DNA from: Paracoccus hibiscisoli
GTDB lineage: Bacteria > Pseudomonadota > Alphaproteobacteria > Rhodobacterales > Rhodobacteraceae
Length of the DNA: 64,000 nt
Assembly (NCBI RefSeq): GCF_005048265.1
Contig: NZ_SUNH01000009.1
Location: 98,367 to 162,366 of the forward strand
Direction: 5' to 3'
Shown: one piece after another, positions 10,092 to 18,478 of the stretch
Layout of the letters: each line of letters opens with the position of its first letter
Numbering within the stretch: the first letter of the stretch is position 1
The notes under the pieces: generated by a model
Seen by the model: the letters and a program-made list of their open reading frames with translations, nothing else
Database searches by the model: none
Told to the model about the DNA's origin: nothing
Program-made: the position numbers and the translations under genes

Positions 10092-10898
10092 CTATTGGGC
10101 GATTTCCTCGACCCGGACCATGACGTCCATGTCCTCGGCGCCCGTGCCCATAGCCACGCCGCGGATCGGGGCGGCGTCATTGGCGTCGATGCCGGACCCC
10201 AATCGGACGTAGCGGTCGTCGGGACAGCATTTGTTCGCGGCATCGAACCCGACCCAGCCCAGACCCTCGACCATGATCTCGGCCCAGGCATGGGCGGCGT
10301 CATGGGCCTGTCCGTCGATGGTCGAATGCAGATAGCCCGAAACATAGCGTGCAGGTATCCCCCGCAGACGGGCCAGCGCGGTCAGGGCATGGGTGTGATC
10401 CTGGCAGACCCCTTCGCCCAAGGCCAAGGCCTCGGCGGCAGTGGTGCCGTTATGGGTCACGCCGTTGCGAAAGGCGATCCGCTCGTGAATGGCCAGCGAC
10501 AGGCCATGAGCCAAGGCCAGCGGATCGGTCTCGGTGACCGAACCCGCCAGTTCGCGCAGCGCCGCGTCGGGCTGGGTGACGGGGCTGTCGCGCAGATAGG
10601 TCAGCGGGTTGATCATCTCGCGGTGGCCGCGCAGCACGCCCGCCATGTCGCGGGTGTCGATGCGGCCGCTGATGCGGACGGTGACGTGATCGACCGGGCC
10701 GCGCACGGTCCAGCCCTCGATCCAGTCGCCCGCGCCGTCACGAAAGCCCGGCCCCTTGATGCCGCCCGACACGTCGATCTGCCAGTCATGGGTCTTTTGC
10801 CCCTCGAAGACCGAGGGGGTCAGGCGCAGGCTCTGCACCAGGTTCCGGATCGGCTGGTCGTAACGATAGACCGTCTCGTGAGAGATCTTCAGCTTCAT
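10092..10898 (-). CDS. transglutaminase-like cysteine protease/ligase of the Anbu cluster
   Basis: The 268-residue protein has an N-terminal beta domain typical of the family (about 1-80) and a transglutaminase core. The catalytic triad is visible as Cys165 (GVCQDHTH), His203 (AAHAWAEI) and Asp219 (GFDAAN). There is no signal peptide, so it is cytoplasmic. It starts 3 bases after the alpha-E stop, and its GGGAGG ribosome site lies inside the end of that gene, so the two are translationally linked. In published comparative genomics this set is linked to a predicted peptide or amide ligation system. Whether this enzyme cleaves or forms amide bonds is unknown. Confidence 0.9.
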   Translation of the reverse strand: MKLKISHETVYRYDQPIRNLVQSLRLTPSVFEGQKTHDWQIDVSGGIKGPGFRDGAGDWIEGWTVRGPVDHVTVRISGRIDTRDMAGVLRGHREMINPLTYLRDSPVTQPDAALRELAGSVTETDPLALAHGLSLAIHERIAFRNGVTHNGTTAAEALALGEGVCQDHTHALTALARLRGIPARYVSGYLHSTIDGQAHDAAHAWAEIMVEGLGWVGFDAANKCCPDDRYVRLGSGIDANDAAPIRGVAMGTGAEDMDVMVRVEEIAQ

Positions 10899-10901
10899 GA
10901 T

Positions 10902-11858
10902 CTAGACGCCTCCCAGCAGGTAGTCCTGATGGACCAGGTTCGAGATGGTGGACAGTTCCTGGATGAACCAGCTGAGGAATTCGTGCAGCCCCTCGTCAAA
11001 GATCATCTCGATGTCGCGGGCCTGCAGGGCGGCCAGCACCTCGCGCGCCTTGTCGCGGGCGCTGGTCGGCACGCCGTCACCATAGCGGCGCGCCAGTCCC
11101 TCCAGGTGCCACACGGTTTCATACAGCGAGGTGATCAGCGCGCGCGGGCTTTCCCCGTTCAGGATCAGGAAATCGGCCACCTGACCCGCAGTGATGTCGC
11201 CGCCATAGGCCCAGTGATAGGCCCTGTGCGCCGACAGCGCCCGCAGGATCACCTGCCACTGATAGGTGTCCAGCCCCGATCCCACGAATTCGATGCGCGG
11301 CAGCAGGACGAAATACTTGACGTCCAGCAGGCGGGCGGTCGCGTCGGCGCGCTCCAGCCCGTATCCCAGGTTCATGAAATGCCAGCCGTCGTTGCGCAGC
11401 TGCGTCGCGTTGATCGCGCCGCGCACGGTCGAGGTGTGGCTGGTGGTGAAATCGGTCAGGGATGCGGTGTCCAGCTTGGCGCGGGGCAAGCGCTCGATCT
11501 TGCGCAGCTCCTGGTACGACACGTTCAGCGCGTCCCAGACCTGGCTGGTCAGTGCGGTGCGGACGATGCGCCCGGCCTCGCGCGCCTTCTCCAGGCAGCT
11601 GGCCACGGATGAGGGGTTGGCGCGATCGAAGAAGATGAACTCCTCGATGTTCTCCTGGGTGATCGCGCCGTATTTCTCGGCAAACATGTCCGAGCTGCCC
11701 GAGGCCTGCAGCAGCGAATTCCATTCGTTCTGATACCCCAGCTCGGTATTGGGCAGCAGCGTGATGCGCTGGCCCACATCCAGCAGGCGGGCGGCGGTTT
11801 CGGCGCGTTCCAGATGGCGGCCCATCCAGAACAGGTTGGACGCGGTGCGGCTGAGCAT
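10902..11858 (-). CDS. alpha-E domain protein
   Basis: The 318-residue all-helical protein begins with the alpha-E signature MLSRTASNLFWMGRHLERAE, in which the Arg/Glu positions are conserved across the family. The frame stays open upstream, but the ATG at 11858 is the natural start, 15 bases from the ATP-grasp stop, with a GAGGGGG ribosome site. The biochemical role is unknown. The domain is found almost only beside, or fused to, the circularly permuted ATP-grasp protein and the transglutaminase, as here. It is likely cytoplasmic, since no signal or membrane segment is visible. Confidence 0.9.
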   Translation of the reverse strand: MLSRTASNLFWMGRHLERAETAARLLDVGQRITLLPNTELGYQNEWNSLLQASGSSDMFAEKYGAITQENIEEFIFFDRANPSSVASCLEKAREAGRIVRTALTSQVWDALNVSYQELRKIERLPRAKLDTASLTDFTTSHTSTVRGAINATQLRNDGWHFMNLGYGLERADATARLLDVKYFVLLPRIEFVGSGLDTYQWQVILRALSAHRAYHWAYGGDITAGQVADFLILNGESPRALITSLYETVWHLEGLARRYGDGVPTSARDKAREVLAALQARDIEMIFDEGLHEFLSWFIQELSTISNLVHQDYLLGGV

Positions 11859-11872
11859 GGTCGTTCCCCCTC

Positions 11873-13282
11873 TCATTCCGACAGGACCCAGGTGTCCTTG
11901 ACACCCCCGCCCTGTGACGAGTTCACAACCAGCGACCCCTCGCGCAGCGCCACGCGGGTCAAGCCCCCCGGCACCAGCTCGATCCTGTCGCCGCACAGGC
12001 AATAGGGGCGCAGGTCCACGTGGCGCGGCGCGATGCCCTCCTCGACGAAGGTCGGGCAGGTCGACAGCGCCAGCGTAGGCTGGGCGATGTAGTTCGACGG
12101 ATTGGCCTGGATCTTGGCGCGGAACGCCTCGATCTCCTCCTTGGTGGATTTCGGGCCGACCAGCATGCCGTATCCGCCCGATCCGTGGACCTCCTTGACG
12201 ACCAGATCGCCCAGGTTCTCCATCACATAGCGGTAATCGTCGTCCTTCCACAGCGTCCAGGTCTGGACGTTGTTCAGGATCGGCTCCTCTCCCAGATAGA
12301 ACCGGATCATCTCGGGGACGAAGGTATAGATCGCCTTGTCATCGGCCACGCCCGCGCCCGGCGCCGAACAGATCGACACCCCGCCCGAGCGATAGACGTC
12401 CATCAGCCCCGGAATGCCCAGCATCGAATCGGGGCGGAAGCATAGCGGGTCCAGATAGGGATCGTCGATCCGGCGATAGATCACGTCGACGCGTTTGGGG
12501 CCCGTGGTGGTCCGCATATAGCAGAATTCGCCATCCACGAACAGATCCTGCCCCTCGACCAGCTCGACCCCCATCAGGTTGGCCAGAAAGCTGTGCTCGT
12601 AATAGGCGCTGTTGTAATGGCCAGGCGTCAGGATCACGCAGGTCGGGCGGTCGTTGCATTTGGCGGGCGCCACCGATTCCAGCGTGCGGCGCAGAAGGTC
12701 GGGATATTGGTCCACCGGCTCGATCCGGTTGCCGCGGAACAGCTGCGGGAACATGCGCATCATGATCTCGCGGTTTTCCAGCATATAGCTGACCCCGGAC
12801 GGCGTGCGGCAGTTGTCCTCAAGGACATAGAACTCGTCCTTGGCGGTGCGGACCAGGTCGATGCCGATGATGTGGGAATAGATGCCGCGCGGCGGCACGA
12901 CGCCGACCACGGACTTTTCGTAGGCCTCGTTCTGATAGACCAGGCGGGCGGGGATGCGGCCCGCGCGGATGATCTCTCCGCGGCCATAGACGTCGCGCAG
13001 GAACGCGTTCAGCGCCCGGGCGCGCTGTTTGATGCCCCGCTCCAGCTTGCGCCACTCGGCCTGCTCGAAGACGCGGGGCATCATGTCGAAGGGGATCAGC
13101 CGGTCCGGATCGCCGCCCTCGCCATAGACGGCAAAGGTGATGCCGATGCGGCGGAACAGCGCCTCGGCCTCGGCCTGCTTCATCTGGCGGAAATCGTCGG
13201 GCATGGTCTCGACCCAGTCCCGCAGCCGGGCATAGGGGTCGCGAACGCGGTCGCCTTCGAACATCTCGTTGTAATAACTCAT
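11873..13282 (-). CDS. circularly permuted ATP-grasp amidoligase
   Basis: The 469-residue protein is of the permuted ATP-grasp type (formerly DUF404/DUF407). ATP-grasp enzymes join a carboxylate to an amine through an acyl-phosphate. Conserved stretches include YEGxxDRLIPFD-like YGEGGDPDRLIPFD near 55, VLEDNCRTPSGVSYMLENR near 160, SICSAPGAGVADDKAIY and KEVHGSGGYGMLVGP in the C-terminal third. The ATG at 13282 is preceded by GGGGGG; the frame is open 52 codons further upstream without a better start. It is the first gene of ATP-grasp, alpha-E, transglutaminase. Its substrates are unknown. Confidence 0.93.
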   Translation of the reverse strand: MSYYNEMFEGDRVRDPYARLRDWVETMPDDFRQMKQAEAEALFRRIGITFAVYGEGGDPDRLIPFDMMPRVFEQAEWRKLERGIKQRARALNAFLRDVYGRGEIIRAGRIPARLVYQNEAYEKSVVGVVPPRGIYSHIIGIDLVRTAKDEFYVLEDNCRTPSGVSYMLENREIMMRMFPQLFRGNRIEPVDQYPDLLRRTLESVAPAKCNDRPTCVILTPGHYNSAYYEHSFLANLMGVELVEGQDLFVDGEFCYMRTTTGPKRVDVIYRRIDDPYLDPLCFRPDSMLGIPGLMDVYRSGGVSICSAPGAGVADDKAIYTFVPEMIRFYLGEEPILNNVQTWTLWKDDDYRYVMENLGDLVVKEVHGSGGYGMLVGPKSTKEEIEAFRAKIQANPSNYIAQPTLALSTCPTFVEEGIAPRHVDLRPYCLCGDRIELVPGGLTRVALREGSLVVNSSQGGGVKDTWVLSE

Positions 13283-13463
13283 TATCCCCCCAATGTACTG
13301 ACGCACCGTTCGCCCGGGCTGTTCTGTGATCCTGATGATCCGCGCCCGGTTCCACGATGTCCACAGAAGAACCGGGGCCGTTGCCCAATAGTTCCGCATC
13401 AGCCCCGCAGGGGCCGCGCCGACCCGGGCAATCCGCACGCCGGTTGCGCGATTCCTGGGCAGA

Positions 13464-14624
13464 TCAGGTCAGTTCGACCGCCAAAGCCGTGCCTTCGCCG
13501 CCGCCGATGCAGATGGCCGCGACGCCGCGCCGCAGCCCGCGCGCCTGCAGCGCATGGATCAGCGTCACGATGATGCGCGCCCCCGATGCGCCGATCGGGT
13601 GGCCCAGGGCGCAGGCGCCGCCATTCACGTTGACGCGGTCATGGGACAGGCCCATCCGCGCCATGAAGGCCATCGGCACGACGGCAAAGGCCTCGTTCAC
13701 CTCCCACAGATCTACGCTGTCCTTGTCCCACCCGATCCGCGCCAGCAGCTTTTCGGCGGCCGGGACGGGGGCGGTCGGGAACTGGCCCGGCGCCTGCGCG
13801 TGGCTGGCATAGCCCACGATGCGCGCCAGCGCGCCCTCGGCCCGCGTTCCCAGCACCAGCGCCGCCGCCCCGTCCGAGATGCTGGAGCTGTTGGCCGCCG
13901 TCACCGTGCCATCCAGGCGAAAGGCCGGCTTCAGCAGGGGGATCTTGTCGGGGCGGGCCAGGCCGGGCTGTTCGTCGGTCTCGACGATGGTGACCTTGCC
14001 GCGCGCGGGCACGGTGACGGGCGCGATTTCGGTGGCAAAGGCGCCGCTGGCGATGGCTTCCTGCGCGCGGGTCAGGCTGGTCAGGGCATAATCGTCCTGC
14101 GCCTGACGCGAGAACGCGAATTCGGCCGCGCAATCCTCGGCAAGGGTGCCCATCAGGCGGCCCTTGTCATAGGCGTCCTCCAGCCCGTCCAGGAACATGT
14201 GGTCCAGCGCCTGCGCATGGCCCAACCGCGCGCCCGCCCGCATCCGGGGCAGCAGATAGGGGGCGTTAGACATGCTCTCCATGCCGCCCGCGACCACCAG
14301 ATCGGCGCTGCCCGCCAGGATCATGTCGGCAGCCATCATCGCGGCCTGCATCCCCGATCCGCACATCTTGTTCAGCGTCGTGGCGGGCACCTCCTGGCCC
14401 AGCCCGCCCGCGAAACCGGCCTGGCGGGCAGGCGCCTGACCCTGACCCGCGGGCAGCACGCAGCCCATGAACAGCGCGTCCGGCTGGGGCTGTCCGGCCC
14501 GCGCCAGGGCTGCGGCGATCGCCGCGCCGCCCAGATCGGCTGCCGCGACGCTCGACAGTGCCCCCATCAGCCCGCCCATCGGCGTGCGCGCGGCGCCCAG
14601 CACGTAGATATTTCGATTTGTCAT
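13464..14624 (-). CDS. thiolase family acetyl-CoA acyltransferase
   Basis: The 386-residue type II thiolase-like enzyme condenses or cleaves acyl-CoA. The three family sites are visible: nucleophile Cys88 in NKMCGSGMQA, the ACALGHPIGASG histidine loop, and the second cysteine in AICIGGGEGTA near the C terminus. The ATG at 14624 is preceded by GGGGGGAAG. No beta-hydroxyacyl or reductase gene adjoins, so it cannot be assigned to polyhydroxybutyrate synthesis or to beta-oxidation; acetyl-CoA acetyltransferase is the most likely activity. Confidence 0.9.
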   Translation of the reverse strand: MTNRNIYVLGAARTPMGGLMGALSSVAAADLGGAAIAAALARAGQPQPDALFMGCVLPAGQGQAPARQAGFAGGLGQEVPATTLNKMCGSGMQAAMMAADMILAGSADLVVAGGMESMSNAPYLLPRMRAGARLGHAQALDHMFLDGLEDAYDKGRLMGTLAEDCAAEFAFSRQAQDDYALTSLTRAQEAIASGAFATEIAPVTVPARGKVTIVETDEQPGLARPDKIPLLKPAFRLDGTVTAANSSSISDGAAALVLGTRAEGALARIVGYASHAQAPGQFPTAPVPAAEKLLARIGWDKDSVDLWEVNEAFAVVPMAFMARMGLSHDRVNVNGGACALGHPIGASGARIIVTLIHALQARGLRRGVAAICIGGGEGTALAVELT

Positions 14625-14716
14625 GATCTTCCCCCCTGACGGTCCTGCCCTGCGCTTACCGGATCGTAACCTTTTGGGTCTAGTCAAGGGTGCAGGAACG
14701 CAAGGAAGGCCTGATC

Positions 14717-15049
14717 ATGCAGTTCATCGTCGAGGATGCCGAATCCCATCTGAACATCAAGGTGACGGAATCGCGGATCGACGCGGCCATTGCGACCCTG
14801 TTCAAGGACAAGCTGCGCGAGATCGTGGTCAAGAACCGCAAGCCCGTGCATCTGGACATGGGGTCGGTGGATTTCATGGACAGTTCGGGGCTGGGGGCCA
14901 TGATCGCGGTCCGCAAAAGCCTGCCGGACAACCTGGCGCTGGTGCTGCTGGCGCTGACGCCCAATGTCGAACGGGTGTTCCGACTGACGCGGATGGACAG
15001 CGTCTTCGACATCCAGCCCCTCACCGCTCAGAAGGAGCCACGTGAATGA
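14717..15049 (+). CDS. STAS-domain anti-sigma factor antagonist
   Basis: The 110-residue single-domain protein is of the SpoIIAA/RsbV type. The signature DFMDSSGLGAM places the phosphorylatable serine at 56 or 57. The ATG at 14717 is chosen because AAGGAAGG lies 7 bases upstream; an in-frame GTG at 14690 would add nine residues. It overlaps the next gene (a Ser/Thr kinase-type anti-sigma factor) by four bases, ATGA. In partner switching the kinase phosphorylates the STAS protein, and the unphosphorylated form captures the kinase and frees a sigma factor. Confidence 0.92.
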   Translation: MQFIVEDAESHLNIKVTESRIDAAIATLFKDKLREIVVKNRKPVHLDMGSVDFMDSSGLGAMIAVRKSLPDNLALVLLALTPNVERVFRLTRMDSVFDIQPLTAQKEPRE

Positions 15050-15549
15050 CACCCACCGAACGGTCCGATCCGGGGATCGGGAACCGCGCCTCGACGCTGA
15101 CCCAGCCCATGTTCCATCGCGTTCTGAACGCCCATCCGCTGACCGTGCGCGACACCCTGCAGGATGTCCGCCACCGCTTTCGCGGAGAGGTCAGCGACGA
15201 TACCCTGGGCCGGCTGGAGCTGGTCCTGGCCGAGGTGATGAACAACGTCGCCGAACACGCGCCCCTGGGGCAGGCCGCCCCCGGGCCGGGGCCCCTGCCG
15301 GTGATCCACCTGTGCATCGTGCGCCACAATTCCGGGCTGGCCTGCGCGCTGACCGATGACGGCGTGTCGCTGCCCGATGACTGCCTGCTGCCCCGCAGCC
15401 TGCCGGACATGGTCGCGGACGATCTGCCCGAGGGCGGCTTCGGCTGGTTCCTGATCCAGGACCTGACGCAGGCGCTGTGCTATTACCGCGAGGAAAGCCG
15501 CAACTATCTGGCCTTCAGCATCCCCTTTGCCCAGCTTGAGGCCAGCTGA
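15046..15549 (+). CDS. ATP-binding anti-sigma factor (RsbW/SpoIIAB-like serine kinase)
   Basis: The 167-residue GHKL ATPase has the N-box LVLAEVMNNVAEHA, a G1-like LTDDGVSLP and a G2-like GGFGWFLIQDL. No histidine kinase dimerisation domain is present, which places it among anti-sigma kinases. It is translationally coupled to the STAS gene. No sigma factor and no PP2C phosphatase is seen within the window, so the target of the pair is unknown. Confidence 0.88.
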   Translation: MTPTERSDPGIGNRASTLTQPMFHRVLNAHPLTVRDTLQDVRHRFRGEVSDDTLGRLELVLAEVMNNVAEHAPLGQAAPGPGPLPVIHLCIVRHNSGLACALTDDGVSLPDDCLLPRSLPDMVADDLPEGGFGWFLIQDLTQALCYYREESRNYLAFSIPFAQLEAS

Positions 15550-15552
15550 GCG

Positions 15553-15900
15553 TCAGTTGACCAGCCCGACCAGATGGTACCTGCCATCCTGAAAGGCCGT
15601 GAACATGTCGCCCACCTCCGGGTGGTCCAGCGGCTCGCCCGAGGCGTCCGGCTCCAGGTTCTGTTCCGAGACATAGGCCACGTAATAGGTGGCCTCGGTC
15701 TCGGCGAACAGGTGATAGAAGGGCTGGTCCCGGTCGGGGCGCGAATCCTCGGGGATCGATTCGTACCATTCCTCGGTATTGGCGAATTCCGGATCGACGT
15801 CGAAGATCACCCCGCGGAACGGGCGCGTGCGGTGCCGGACGACCTGGCCCAGGCTGTATTTCGCGTGGCGGCTCTGGGCCTGCATCCGGGGGGGTTCCAT
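15553..15900 (-). CDS. hspQ: heat-shock protein HspQ (hemimethylated-DNA-binding YccV family)
   Basis: The product is about 115 residues. The core with RHRTRPFRGVIFDVDPEF, DQPFYHLFAE and YVSEQNL is diagnostic. HspQ is known in enterobacteria as a heat-shock factor affecting DnaA stability and as a specificity enhancer of Lon. The start is uncertain: ATG codons at 15918, 15900 and 15885 are all in frame, and 15900 is taken because a GGA-containing site lies upstream. The gene is convergent with the anti-sigma kinase, with only 3 bases between the stops. Confidence 0.9.
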   Translation of the reverse strand: MEPPRMQAQSRHAKYSLGQVVRHRTRPFRGVIFDVDPEFANTEEWYESIPEDSRPDRDQPFYHLFAETEATYYVAYVSEQNLEPDASGEPLDHPEVGDMFTAFQDGRYHLVGLVN

Positions 15901-15990
15901 CTGTCCATCCGCGATCATTCGGAAATAAGCGCGCGTTCTAACGCGCCACGGTGATTCTGTCCACCGGATGCCCGAACGCTGCGCGCGACC

Positions 15991-16713
15991 CTAGTCGACG
16001 CGCATCAGGTGGCGGCCGCTGTCGGTCAGCAAATGGACGGCGCCCTGCTCGATCACCGCGGCCGACAGGGGGCGCCCATAGGCCGCCCCGCCATCCAGGT
16101 TCAGGCGGTTGCGATACAGCCGCGGCGCCTCCAGCGCGGTGTGGCCATGCACGACCAGCGTGCCGTGATCGGCGTCGCTGTCCAGGAACCCCTGCCGGAT
16201 CCAGACCAGATCACCCTCGGCCTGGTTCTGCAGATCGACCCCCGGCCGGACGCCCGCATGCACGACCAGCGCCAGCGGATGCAGATACCACAGCGGCAGC
16301 GCCGCCAGAAAGCGCGCGTGATCCGCGGGCACCGCCGCCCGCGCGTCGCGCAGCAGCGCATCGCGCGGCTGATCCGGGTCCACCCCATATGACCGCAGCG
16401 TGGCCGCGGCCCCCAGGCCCGGATGATCCACCCAATGCTGCCCCGAGGACAGGCCGGGGTCGATCCAATCCGGGCTGTTCAGGAATGCCGGCAGAAAGCG
16501 GTCGTGATTGCCGCGGGTCACGATCCAGGGCCGCCCGGCGCGCTGTCCCTGCATCAGATACTCGACCACGCCGCGCGAATCGGGGCCGCGGTCGATCAGG
16601 TCGCCGACATGGGCGATGACCGCGTCAGGGCCTCCGTCGTCAAAGATCCGCTGATGCGCGGCCTTGAGCAGGTCCAGCTGTCCGTGAATGTCGCCAATTG
16701 CATAAAGTCGCAT
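15991..16713 (-). CDS. metallophosphoesterase, PPP-type serine/threonine phosphatase family
   Basis: The 240-residue protein carries the metallophosphatase motifs in order: GDIHGQ (7-12), GDLIDRGPDSRGV, RGNHDRF, and later VVHAG and VHGHT. This resembles lambda phosphatase and PrpA/PrpB-type bacterial phosphatases. The ATG at 16713 is taken because it begins directly with MRLYAIGDIHG and has AGGGGAC upstream. Substrates may be phosphoproteins or small phosphate esters such as diadenosine tetraphosphate. It lies 69 bases behind serA on the same strand. Confidence 0.88.
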   Translation of the reverse strand: MRLYAIGDIHGQLDLLKAAHQRIFDDGGPDAVIAHVGDLIDRGPDSRGVVEYLMQGQRAGRPWIVTRGNHDRFLPAFLNSPDWIDPGLSSGQHWVDHPGLGAAATLRSYGVDPDQPRDALLRDARAAVPADHARFLAALPLWYLHPLALVVHAGVRPGVDLQNQAEGDLVWIRQGFLDSDADHGTLVVHGHTALEAPRLYRNRLNLDGGAAYGRPLSAAVIEQGAVHLLTDSGRHLMRVD

Positions 16714-16782
16714 CTGTCCCCTGACCGTGGCGCGCGGCAGGCAGGCCGCACGCCCCATGGCTAGGGGCGTGCGGGGCCAAGG

Positions 16783-18372
16783 TCAAACCTCGAATTGCAG
16801 GCGGCGGGCCTGGAGGAACTTGCCGGTGTTCTGCAGCGTGGCCAGGGCCTCGTCGCTGATCGCCTCGTCCAGGTACAGGATCGCGATGGCATCCGCGCCA
16901 TTGGCGGACCGCCCCAGGGTAAAGTTCGCGATGTTCACGCCCAGATCGCCCAAGGTCATCCCCAGGGCGCCGATCACGCCCGGCACATCCTTGTTGCGGG
17001 TATACAGCATGTGGTGGCCGACCTCGGCATCGACGTTGATCCCGCGGATCTGGATAAAGCGCGGCTTGCCGTCGCTGAACACGGTGCCGGCGATCGAGCG
17101 TTCGCGTGTCTCGGTCACGCAGGTGACCTTGACGTAACCCTCAAAGGCGCCGGCCTTATCCTGCTTGGTGGTCGACACCTGCACGCCGCGCTCCTTGGCC
17201 ATGACCGGCGCGGAGACCATGTTCACGTCCGGGTTGCCCGCCTTCATCACGCCCGCGATCACGGCCGCGTTCAGCGCGTTCAGGTTCATTTCCGACACAA
17301 CGCCATCATACAGCACGTTGATCGCCTTGATCGGCTCGTCCGTCATCTGGCCGACGAACGCGCCCAGGTGCGATGCCAGCTTGATCCACGGCCCCATCAC
17401 GGCGGCCTCTTCGGCGGTGACGGACGGCATGTTCAGCGCATTCTGAACCGCACCCGACAGCAGGTAATCCGACATCTGTTCGGCCACCTGCAGGGCGACG
17501 TTCTCCTGCGCCTCGGTGGTGGCGGCGCCCAGGTGGGGCGTCACGACGACGTTGGGCAGGTTGAACAGCGGGCTGTCCGTCGCGGGCTCGACCGCAAAGA
17601 CGTCGAACGCGGCCCCGGCCACGCGACCATCCTTCAGCGCCTCGGCCAGCGCCTCCTCGTCCACCAGGCCGCCGCGGGCGCAGTTGATGATCCGCACGCC
17701 CTTCTTCAGCTTGGCGATGGCCTCGCGCGACAGGATGTTCTTCGTCTTCTCGGTCAGAGGCACGTGGAAGGTGATGAAATCGGCCCGTGCCAGCAGGTCG
17801 TCCAACTCGACCTTGGTCACGCCCAGCTCCTTGGCGCGGTCCTCGGACAGGAAGGGGTCATAGGCCAGCACCTTCATGTGCAGGCCCAGGGCGCGGTCGA
17901 TCACGATCCCGCCGATATTGCCCGCGCCGATCACGCCCAGGGTCTTGTTGAACAGCTCGACCCCCATAAAGCGGTTCTTTTCCCACTTGCCGGCATGGGT
18001 CGACACGCTGGCCTCGGGCAGCTGGCGGGCGACCGCGAACATCATCGCGATGGCATGCTCGGCGGTGGTGACGCTGTTGCCAAAGGGCGTGTTCATCACA
18101 ATCACGCCCTTCTTGCTGGCAGCCGGGATGTCGACATTGTCTACCCCGATGCCCGCACGACCGATCACCTTCAGGTTGGTGGCGGCCTCCAGCAGCTTGT
18201 CGGTCACCTTGGTGGCGGACCGAATCGCCAGCCCGTCATACTGCCCGATGATCTCGGCCAGCTTGTCCTTGTCCTTGCCCAAATCGGGCAGGTAATCCAC
18301 CTCAACCCCACGATCGCGGAAAATCTGGACGGCGGTTTCCGACAGCTTGTCGGACACGAGAACTTTCGGCAT
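16783..18372 (-). CDS. serA: D-3-phosphoglycerate dehydrogenase
   Basis: The 529-residue long-form enzyme oxidises 3-phosphoglycerate to 3-phosphohydroxypyruvate, the first step of serine synthesis. A Rossmann NAD domain (GAGNIGGIV), the catalytic segments NCARGGLVDE and HLGAATTEAQ, an intervening domain and a C-terminal ACT-type serine-binding domain (last 75 residues) are visible. The second of two nearby ATGs (18372) is chosen because AAGGA lies 8 bases before it. It follows serC, with a 106-base gap that contains a hairpin repeat. Confidence 0.96.
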   Translation of the reverse strand: MPKVLVSDKLSETAVQIFRDRGVEVDYLPDLGKDKDKLAEIIGQYDGLAIRSATKVTDKLLEAATNLKVIGRAGIGVDNVDIPAASKKGVIVMNTPFGNSVTTAEHAIAMMFAVARQLPEASVSTHAGKWEKNRFMGVELFNKTLGVIGAGNIGGIVIDRALGLHMKVLAYDPFLSEDRAKELGVTKVELDDLLARADFITFHVPLTEKTKNILSREAIAKLKKGVRIINCARGGLVDEEALAEALKDGRVAGAAFDVFAVEPATDSPLFNLPNVVVTPHLGAATTEAQENVALQVAEQMSDYLLSGAVQNALNMPSVTAEEAAVMGPWIKLASHLGAFVGQMTDEPIKAINVLYDGVVSEMNLNALNAAVIAGVMKAGNPDVNMVSAPVMAKERGVQVSTTKQDKAGAFEGYVKVTCVTETRERSIAGTVFSDGKPRFIQIRGINVDAEVGHHMLYTRNKDVPGVIGALGMTLGDLGVNIANFTLGRSANGADAIAILYLDEAISDEALATLQNTGKFLQARRLQFEV

Positions 18373-18417
18373 GTCATTCATCCTTGCAAGGGCATCGGGG
18401 CCAGGCCTCGCCGACGC

Positions 18418-18468
18418 CATGTTTCTTCTTCAGGAAAATATCCCGGGGGTCCGGGGGCTGGCCCCCGG
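18418..18468. repeat. hairpin repeat, copy A (between serC and serA)
   Basis: On the minus strand it reads as a hairpin (CCGGGGG, four-base loop, CCCCCGG) followed by ACCCCCGGGATATTTTC and TGAAGAAGAA. A 27-base core at 18423-18449 matches 34091-34117 with one mismatch. The hairpin part also matches 57076-57103. It lies in the serC-serA intercistronic space, where it could stabilise or attenuate the transcript. Confidence 0.7.
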
Positions 18469-18478
18469 TCCTCTCGGC

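Noticed and set aside
10902..12251. Alpha-E protein as a 449-residue protein
   Set aside because: The upstream part is the ATP-grasp gene in another frame; the conserved start is at 11858.
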